A DNA stretch of 11,509 nucleotides from Candidatus Galloscillospira excrementavium (GTDB lineage: Bacteria > Bacillota > Clostridia > Oscillospirales > Oscillospiraceae). This document shows, piece after piece, positions 7,478 to 11,509 of this stretch. The stretch lies in contig DVHW01000101.1 of NCBI GenBank assembly GCA_018711785.1, positions 1 through 11,509 of the forward strand, given 5' to 3'. The translations under genes were made by a program, and so were the position numbers. Below the pieces are notes generated by a model. That model had not been told where the DNA came from. It ran no database searches and saw only the letters and a list, made by a program, of their open reading frames with translations. Within the stretch, counting starts at the first letter, position 1. Each line of letters starts with the position of its first letter.

Positions 7478-7502
7478 CCGGCCGGGCAATCCCCCCGGCC
7501 GG
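7478..7502 (-). promoter_or_regulatory. Stem-loop abutting the tmk ribosome binding site
   Basis: On the minus strand a perfect 9-bp stem, CCGGCCGGG with CCCGGCCGG and a 7-nt loop, ends exactly where the tmk Shine-Dalgarno GGGAGGAG begins, sharing its first G. The position could affect ribosome access. Read on the plus strand the same hairpin is followed by CTGTTTT and would look like a terminator, but no plus-strand gene precedes it. Confidence 0.5.
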
Positions 7503-7581
7503 CTGTTTTCTCGTTGCCGCTGGCGGTCTGGGAAACACGCCTCCGCGGCGCGCTCTGCCGCGCCATGGACTGGAACTCTGA

Positions 7582-7611
7582 GCGCCCGCCCGCGGGAGCG
7601 GGCGGATGCGC
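7582..7611. repeat. Stem-loop in the gap between the glycosyltransferase and tmk
   Basis: CCGCCCGC (7586-7593), GGGA loop, GCGGGCGG (7598-7605), extended by GCGC at 7582-7585 and 7608-7611 across a 2-nt bulge. A second small stem, GGCGCG/CGCGCC, lies at 7547-7564. The 178-bp gap (7466-7643) also has an AT-rich stretch at about 7617-7646 that could carry a tmk promoter, but I found no convincing -35/-10 pair. The T run after 7582 is absent on the minus strand, so a terminator is not certain. Confidence 0.45.
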
Positions 7612-7643
7612 ATACCCTATATCATATCATAGAGTGCAAAAAT

Positions 7644-8369
7644 TTACTCTTTTCCGCCCCACTTGGCCCGGTAGGCCTGTACCAGGAACAGGGGCAGCCG
7701 GGCCATCCGCCCGATGCGGCTGGGCTCCCGGATCAGACGGTAGAGCCACTCCAGTCCCATGCGCTGCCACCGCTCGGGGGCCCGCTCCACCGCTCCGGCG
7801 AACACGTCCAGCACCCCGCCCAGGCCCAGCATCAGCTTCGCGCCGGTCTCCGGGCCGTTCCGGGCCATCCAGAACTCCTGCTTGGGGGCCCCCAGGCAGA
7901 CAAAGACCACCTCGGCCCGGGCGGCACGGATGGCCTCCACCACCGGGGCATCGTCCTGAAAATACCCGTCGTGGGTGCCGCAGATCTGGAGGCCGGGATA
8001 GGCCGCCCGCAGCTTCTCCGCCGCCGCCTCGGCCACGCCGGGCTTGGCCCCCAGCAGGAAGAGCCTCGTCCCGCTGCCGGCCATGCGGCCCATCAGCGCG
8101 ACGGCCACGTCGATGCCGGGCACCCGCTCCTTCAAGGGGCGGCCCAGGATGGCCGCGGCCTTAATGACGCCGATGCCGTCAGGCAGCACCAGGTCGGCCC
8201 CCGAGAGCACCTTTTGAAACGCCGGGTCCTTCTGGGCCGTCATCACGATCTCCGGGTTGGGGGTGACCACATAGTGAAACCCCTCTCCGCCGGCCAGGGC
8301 CTGCGCCCGGTCCACCGCCTCCGCCAGCGTCAGGTTATCAAATTCCACACCCAAAACGTCGATCCGCAA
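7644..8369 (-). CDS. WecG/TagA/CpsF family glycosyltransferase
   Basis: GT26-type enzyme that transfers a sugar, classically N-acetylmannosamine, onto undecaprenyl-diphosphate-GlcNAc at the inner membrane face, an early step for wall teichoic acid or related surface glycans. The exact sugar is not determinable here. Motifs by residue from the chosen start are TPNPEIV (36-42), LPDGIGVIKAA (62-72) with Asp64 at about the position of the catalytic Asp65 of Thermoanaerobacter TagA, GAPKQEFW, and the C-terminal GLEWLYRLIREPSR membrane-association segment. I prefer TTG at 8369-8367 (241 aa): GGAGG (8382-8378) lies exactly 8 nt upstream and the protein then begins MRIDVLGVEFDNLT, as family members do. 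The ATG at 8384 has no Shine-Dalgarno and itself contains part of GGAGG. No other teichoic acid genes are in the window. Confidence 0.93.
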   Translation of the reverse strand: MRIDVLGVEFDNLTLAEAVDRAQALAGGEGFHYVVTPNPEIVMTAQKDPAFQKVLSGADLVLPDGIGVIKAAAILGRPLKERVPGIDVAVALMGRMAGSGTRLFLLGAKPGVAEAAAEKLRAAYPGLQICGTHDGYFQDDAPVVEAIRAARAEVVFVCLGAPKQEFWMARNGPETGAKLMLGLGGVLDVFAGAVERAPERWQRMGLEWLYRLIREPSRIGRMARLPLFLVQAYRAKWGGKE

Positions 8370-8377
8370 AACCGCTG

Positions 8378-8382
8378 CCTCC
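8378..8382 (-). promoter_or_regulatory. Ribosome binding site that selects the TTG start of the glycosyltransferase
   Basis: GGAGG on the minus strand, 8 nt before TTG 8369-8367. It overlaps the upstream ATG (8384-8382), so ribosomes bound here could not use that ATG. Confidence 0.75.
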
Positions 8383-8408
8383 ATACATACAAAGCCAAAG
8401 TATGACTT

Positions 8409-8437
8409 ATCTTATCACACGCAGGGAAAAATGTCCA
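8409..8437 (-). promoter_or_regulatory. Promoter of the glycosyltransferase gene
   Basis: On the minus strand TGGACA (8437-8432), a 17-bp spacer and TAAGAT (8414-8409) preceded by TG one base away (extended -10). The start is expected near 8402, giving a leader of about 33 nt. It is divergent from the ABC transporter promoter about 55 bp away. Confidence 0.7.
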
Positions 8438-8491
8438 TGCAAAACCGGCCGCTGCCGGAGGGTAAAATATAAACTTTCTTTGAATTCCAGG

Positions 8492-8520
8492 TTGACATTT
8501 TCCCAGGAAGTGCGTATAAT
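8492..8520 (+). promoter_or_regulatory. Full-consensus sigma-A promoter of the ABC transporter operon
   Basis: TTGACA (8492-8497), 17-bp spacer, TATAAT (8515-8520): both hexamers and the spacing match consensus exactly. The start is expected near 8527. A promoter this strong on a transporter operon suggests control by a repressor, and a palindrome follows at 8532-8553. Confidence 0.93.
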
Positions 8521-8531
8521 GTCAGTAACAT

Positions 8532-8553
8532 TTTAGCACCACAAAGTGCTAAA
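8532..8553 (+). promoter_or_regulatory. Operator-like inverted repeat at the transcription start of the ABC operon
   Basis: TTTAGCAC (8532-8539), 6-nt centre CACAAA, GTGCTAAA (8546-8553): a perfect 8-bp dyad about 5 nt downstream of the expected start. The position suits a repressor site. The half-site matches the outer TTAGCAC of the HrcA/CIRCE element, but the half-sites here are 6 nt apart where CIRCE has 13 and the inner TC/GA is missing, so it is probably another regulator's site or a 5' stabilising hairpin. Confidence 0.6.
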
Positions 8554-8587
8554 GTATCTCAATCTGTCATCGATGGAGGAAATGGAA

Positions 8588-9634
8588 ATGAAAAAGCTGT
8601 CCAAGCTGGCGGCCCTGCTTCTGAGCGCCGCCATGGTCCTCGCCCTGGCCGCCTGCTCCGGCGGCGACGCCAATGCCACCCCCACGCCCGCCGCCGACGC
8701 CACCCCCACCCCGGCCGCCGAGGGCGACCCCACCGAGGCCCCCTCCACCGGGGAGAGCTACACAGTGGGCATCATCCAGCAGATGCAGCACGTGGCTCTG
8801 GACTCGGCCACTGAGGGCTTCCGGGACGCGCTGACCGACCTGCTGGGCGACCAGGTGGAGTTCCAGTACCAGAACGCCTCGGGTGACACGGCGAACTGCT
8901 CCACCATCGCGGGCAGCTTCGTGGCCTCCAGCGTGGACCTCATCATGGCCAACGGCACCACCGCCCTCCAGGCCGCCGTGGCCGCCACCGGCGACATCCC
9001 CATCCTGGGCACCTCCATCACCGAGTACGGCGTGGCCCTGGGCATCGACGGCTTCAGCGGAACCACCGGCATCAATGTCTCGGGCACCTCCGACCTGGCC
9101 CCCCTGGACCAGCAGGCGGCCATGATCCAGGAGTGGTTCCCCGAGGCCCAGACCGTGGGCCTGCTCTACTGCTCCGCCGAGCCCAATAGCCAGTACCAGG
9201 TGGACACCGTCCAGAGCTATCTGGAGGCGGCGGGCATCACCTGCACCCAGTACTCCTTCTCCGACTCCAACGACCTCTCCGCCGTCGCCACCACCGCCTG
9301 CTCCAGCAGCGACGTGGTGTACATTCCCACCGACAACACCTGCGCCAATAACGCCGAGCTCATCGGCAACATCTCCCTGGACACTGGGACCCCCATCATC
9401 GCCGGCGAGGAGGGCATCTGCTCCGGCTGCGGCGTGGCCACCCTGACCATCAGCTACTACGACATCGGCTACGCCACCGGCGAGATGGCCTATGAGATCC
9501 TGGTCAACGGCGCCGACCCCGCCGCCATGGCCATCGAGTACGCGCCCCAGTTCACCCCCAAGTACAACGCCGCCATGTGCGATGCCCTGGGCCTGACCCC
9601 GCTGGAGGGCTACGAGGCCATTGCCACCGAGTGA
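8588..9634 (+). CDS. ABC transporter substrate-binding lipoprotein (TrpX-like, ABC_sub_bind family)
   Basis: Extracytoplasmic solute-binding lipoprotein of 348 aa, PF04392/COG2984 type. It has a signal peptide MKKLSKLAALLLSAAMVLA, lipobox LAAC with lipidated Cys23, then a Pro/Thr/Ala-rich tether (about 28-55) holding two copies of ATPTPAA. The two-lobed binding domain begins YTVGIIQQMQHVALDSATEGFRDAL (58-82). VYIPTDNTCANNAELI and IIAGEEGICSGCGVATLTISYYDIGYATGEMA are typical late motifs. TrpXYZ-like relatives are linked to tryptophan or tyrosine uptake, so an aromatic or related amino acid is the best guess; the ligand is unproven. The ATG at 8588 has GGAGG 8 nt upstream; a frame open from 8546 lies inside the operator-like repeat and is untranslated leader. 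There are eight cysteines besides Cys23, unusual for an exported protein. Confidence 0.93.
   Translation: MKKLSKLAALLLSAAMVLALAACSGGDANATPTPAADATPTPAAEGDPTEAPSTGESYTVGIIQQMQHVALDSATEGFRDALTDLLGDQVEFQYQNASGDTANCSTIAGSFVASSVDLIMANGTTALQAAVAATGDIPILGTSITEYGVALGIDGFSGTTGINVSGTSDLAPLDQQAAMIQEWFPEAQTVGLLYCSAEPNSQYQVDTVQSYLEAAGITCTQYSFSDSNDLSAVATTACSSSDVVYIPTDNTCANNAELIGNISLDTGTPIIAGEEGICSGCGVATLTISYYDIGYATGEMAYEILVNGADPAAMAIEYAPQFTPKYNAAMCDALGLTPLEGYEAIATE
8675..8719 (+). repeat. Tandem repeat encoding the Pro/Thr-rich lipoprotein tether
   Basis: Two copies of a 24-nt unit encode ATPTPAA-D then ATPTPAA. They form the flexible linker between the lipid anchor and the binding domain. Copy number may vary between strains. 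Confidence 0.7.
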
Positions 9635-9668
9635 CCTCTCCGGTCCCCGGAGAAAATAACATCAAAAG

Positions 9669-9704
9669 GAGCGGAAAAGGGGCTTCTCTTTTCCGCTCTT
9701 TTTT
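9669..9704 (+). terminator. Intrinsic terminator between the binding-protein and permease genes
   Basis: GAGCGGAAAAG (9669-9679), 8-nt loop, CTTTTCCGCTC (9688-9698), then TTTTTT (9699-9704). This is a textbook Rho-independent terminator 34 nt after the binding-protein stop codon. Partial read-through would keep permease and ATPase below the binding protein. Confidence 0.92.
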
Positions 9705-9712
9705 GCTATACT
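9704..9712 (+). promoter_or_regulatory. Possible extended -10 promoter before the permease gene
   Basis: TGCTATACT just after the terminator T run is an extended -10 (TGn then TATACT at 9707-9712). The -35 position falls inside the terminator stem and is poor (TTCTCT). It could give low independent expression of permease and ATPase. Confidence 0.4.
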
Positions 9713-9746
9713 GTGGAAGTATATCGGACCTGCCGCGGCAGGCCAT

Positions 9747-9753
9747 GGGAGGA
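9747..9753 (+). promoter_or_regulatory. Ribosome binding site selecting the TTG start of the permease
   Basis: GGGAGGA lies 7-8 nt before TTG 9761-9763, but 16-17 nt before the next in-frame ATG (9770-9772), so TTG is the better start. A 14-nt palindrome, CCTGCCGCGGCAGG (9729-9742), lies just upstream. Confidence 0.7.
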
Positions 9754-9760
9754 ATTCAGT

Positions 9761-10681
9761 TTGGATATCATGAGTCTGGTCAACGCCCTGCCAGGCGTGG
9801 CCGCCCAGGGGCTCATCTGGGGCATCATGGCAATCGGGGTGTATATCACCTATAAAATCCTGGATGTGGCCGACCTGACGGTAGACGGCACCATGTGTAC
9901 CGGCGGCGCCACCTTCATCATGCTGACCATGGCCGGGGCCAATGTATGGGCGGCCCTGCTGGGCGCCTTCTGCGCGGGCATGATCGCCGGGCTCATCACC
10001 GGGCTGTTCCACACCGCCTGCGGCATCCCCGCCATTCTCTCGGGCATCCTGACCCAGCTGGCCCTCTACTCCATCAACCTGCGCATCATGGGCCAGGCCA
10101 ACCGGCCGGTGAATGCGGTGCAGTACGACCTGCTCATCTCCCAGCGGGACATTCGGGTCCTGGGGCTGGGTAATCCCATCTTCATCAGCGCGGTGTTCGT
10201 CCTGGTCATCATCGCGGTGCTCTACTGGTTCTTCGGCACCGAGCTGGGCTCCTCCCTCCGGGCCACCGGCGCCAACCCCAACATGGCCCGGGCCCAGGGC
10301 ATCAACGTCAACCTGGCCAAGGTGCTGGGCCTGATGATCTCCAACGGCCTGGTGGCCCTCTCCTCCGCCCTGCTGGCCCAGTACCAGGGCTTTGCCGACG
10401 TGAATATGGGCCGGGGCGCCATCGTCATCGGCCTGGCCGCCGTCATCATCGGGGAGGTCCTTTTCTCCAAGGTGTTCCGCAACTTCGCCCTTAAGCTGCT
10501 CTCGGTGGCCCTGGGCGCCATCATCTACTATCTGGTGTACCAGGTGGTCATCTGGGCTGGGCTGAACACCGACGATATGAAGCTCCTCTCCGCCCTCATC
10601 GTGGCGGTGTTCCTCTCCGTCCCCTACTGGAAGGGAAAATACTTCAGCAAGTCCAAAAAGGGGGGCGCCGTCCGTGCTTAA
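9761..10681 (+). CDS. ABC transporter permease (TrpY-like, COG4120 type)
   Basis: Inner-membrane channel subunit of 306 aa in the branched-chain amino acid/ribose-type permease family (BPD_transp_2). About eight hydrophobic helices are visible. Typical segments are GLIWGIMAIGVYITYKILDV with the following DLTVDGT near the N-terminus, GIPAILSGILTQLALYSINLRIMG in the middle, and LRATGANPNMARAQGINV, the cytoplasmic coupling loop that contacts the ATPase. The late helices include GRGAIVIGLAAVIIGEVL. The start is TTG at 9761 from Shine-Dalgarno spacing; the ATG three codons later is the alternative. The end overlaps the ATPase start by 8 nt, so the two are translationally coupled. The pairing with an ABC_sub_bind lipoprotein and a COG1101 ATPase is the known arrangement of this transporter type. 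Confidence 0.93.
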   Translation: MDIMSLVNALPGVAAQGLIWGIMAIGVYITYKILDVADLTVDGTMCTGGATFIMLTMAGANVWAALLGAFCAGMIAGLITGLFHTACGIPAILSGILTQLALYSINLRIMGQANRPVNAVQYDLLISQRDIRVLGLGNPIFISAVFVLVIIAVLYWFFGTELGSSLRATGANPNMARAQGINVNLAKVLGLMISNGLVALSSALLAQYQGFADVNMGRGAIVIGLAAVIIGEVLFSKVFRNFALKLLSVALGAIIYYLVYQVVIWAGLNTDDMKLLSALIVAVFLSVPYWKGKYFSKSKKGGAVRA

Positions 10682-11468
10682 GATCGACAACATCTGCAAG
10701 ACCTTCAACCCCGGCACCATCAACGAGAAGCGGGCCTTGAACGGCGTCACCCTCCACCTGAAGGACGGGGAGAGCGTAGCCGTCATCGGCGGCAACGGCG
10801 CTGGCAAGTCCACCCTTCTGAACGCGGTGGCCGGGGTGTGGCCGGTGGACAGCGGCACCATCTCCATCGGCGGCGTGGACGTGACCGGCCTTCCCGAGCA
10901 CAAGCGGGCCAAGTATATCGGCCGGGTGTTCCAGGACCCCATGATGGGCACCGCCGCCACCATGCAGATCGAGGAGAACCTGGCCCTGGCCGCCCGCCGG
11001 GGGCAGAAGCGAACCCTCCGCCCCGGCATCACCAAGAAGGAGCGGGAGCACTACCGGGAGCTGCTGAAGGTGCTGGACCTGGGGCTGGAGGACCGGATGA
11101 CCGTCAAGGTGGGCCTCCTCTCCGGCGGCCAGCGGCAGGCCCTGACCCTGCTGATGGCCAGTCTGGTCAAGCCCAAGCTTCTCCTGCTGGACGAGCACAC
11201 CGCCGCCCTGGACCCCAAGACGGCGGCCAAGGTGATGGAGGTCACCCGGCTCATCGTCAACCGGGACCGGCTGACCACCCTGATGATCACCCACAACATG
11301 CGGGACGCCATTGAGTACGGCGACCGGCTCATCATGATGTACGAGGGCCGCATCGCCCTGGATATCGCCGGGGAGGAGAAGCAGAAGCTCACTGTGGAGG
11401 ACCTGCTGGCCAAGTTCGGCCAGGCCACCGGCTCCAGCGAGGCGGACGACCAGCTGCTGCTGGGATAA
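10674..11468 (+). CDS. ABC transporter ATP-binding protein (TrpZ-like, COG1101 type)
   Basis: Cytoplasmic ATPase of the importer, 264 aa. All nucleotide-binding motifs are intact: Walker A GGNGAGKST (39-47), Q-loop in GRVFQDPMMGTAATMQIEENL, signature LSGGQRQ, Walker B LLLLDE followed by HTAALDP (D-loop), and switch His in MITHNM. The MMGTAATMQIEENLALA stretch after the Q-loop is typical of the branch that partners ABC_sub_bind proteins. The start is GTG at 10674, overlapping the permease stop by 8 nt, with a GGGGGG tract upstream acting as a rough Shine-Dalgarno. The C-terminal tail (about 20 residues, acidic and Leu-rich) is unremarkable. The substrate is inferred only from the family. Confidence 0.95.
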   Translation: MLKIDNICKTFNPGTINEKRALNGVTLHLKDGESVAVIGGNGAGKSTLLNAVAGVWPVDSGTISIGGVDVTGLPEHKRAKYIGRVFQDPMMGTAATMQIEENLALAARRGQKRTLRPGITKKEREHYRELLKVLDLGLEDRMTVKVGLLSGGQRQALTLLMASLVKPKLLLLDEHTAALDPKTAAKVMEVTRLIVNRDRLTTLMITHNMRDAIEYGDRLIMMYEGRIALDIAGEEKQKLTVEDLLAKFGQATGSSEADDQLLLG

Positions 11469-11485
11469 GGATGAATACAGGACCG

Positions 11486-11509
11486 GGCCGGACCCCATGG
11501 GGTCCGGCC
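11486..11509 (+). terminator. Probable terminator of the ABC operon, cut by the window edge
   Basis: GGCCGGACCCC, AT, GGGGTCCGGCC: a perfect 24-nt palindrome beginning 17 nt after the ATPase stop codon. The T run that would prove a terminator would lie beyond position 11509. Confidence 0.6.

Noticed and set aside
6146..8164. A 672-codon open frame on the plus strand
   Set aside because: It lies antisense to four recognisable genes (cyclo-ligase, DJ-1, tmk, glycosyltransferase). Its product is low-complexity Gly/Pro/Arg-rich with no motif. Long antisense frames are expected in DNA with such high third-position GC.
8532..8553. A CIRCE (HrcA) heat-shock operator
   Set aside because: The half-sites are 6 nt apart where CIRCE's TTAGCAC cores are 13 nt apart, the inner TC/GA is missing, and the operon is not a chaperone operon.
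8521..8587. A T-box or other amino-acid riboswitch before the transporter operon
   Set aside because: The leader is only about 60 nt and has no T-box core and no terminator before the start codon.
9662..11035. A 457-codon minus-strand frame under the permease and ATPase genes
   Set aside because: It is antisense to two genes with intact family motifs, and its product is rich in Asp/His/Gly without any motif.

Overview
The window suggests a high-GC anaerobic member of the Clostridia, probably an Oscillospiraceae-type gut bacterium (Flavonifractor, Lawsonibacter or Intestinimonas-like). This is an inference. It rests on strongly G/C-ended codons, a T-box leader on alaS, Gram-positive-type Shine-Dalgarno sites, a partial match to the Bacillus subtilis alaS-mltG-trhP neighbourhood, and a tiny glycine/cysteine-rich protein of a kind I recall from these genomes. 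No searches were run.

Layout. Positions 1-8384 are almost all minus strand. Read in the direction of transcription, the far block is a WecG/TagA/CpsF glycosyltransferase (7644-8369), then thymidylate kinase (6791-7465), a DJ-1/PfpI protein (6170-6715) and 5-formyltetrahydrofolate cyclo-ligase (5602-6189). The last two genes overlap by 20 nt. A 52-residue cysteine-rich membrane miniprotein (5397-5555) is the only plus-strand gene in this half. It runs divergently from mltG (4015-5250), which overlaps a U32-family tRNA-hydroxylation protein (2811-4034) by 20 nt. Next come about 230 bp packed with four stem-loops, a family-3 acyltransferase (1474-2577), and an alanine T-box leader with its own promoter in front of alaS, which leaves the window at position 1.

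Positions 8588-11468 are plus strand: a three-gene ABC importer made of a lipoprotein binding protein, a permease and an ATPase. It is the TrpXYZ-like (COG2984/COG4120/COG1101) type. It starts from a full-consensus sigma-A promoter (TTGACA, 17 bp, TATAAT), followed at the likely transcription start by a 22-bp inverted repeat that could be an operator. A strong intrinsic terminator lies between the binding-protein and permease genes, so the binding protein is probably made in excess. A 24-nt perfect palindrome at the window edge is probably the operon terminator.

How the genes relate: most are housekeeping (alanyl-tRNA charging, wobble-uridine modification, glycan-strand termination, dTTP and folate supply, undecaprenyl-linked glycan assembly). 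I see no defence system, phage, insertion sequence, CRISPR array or RNA gene. The least explained items are the cysteine-rich miniprotein, the stem-loop cluster, the operator-like palindrome and the internal terminator of the transporter operon. Several genes (acyltransferase, glycosyltransferase, permease) appear to start at TTG.
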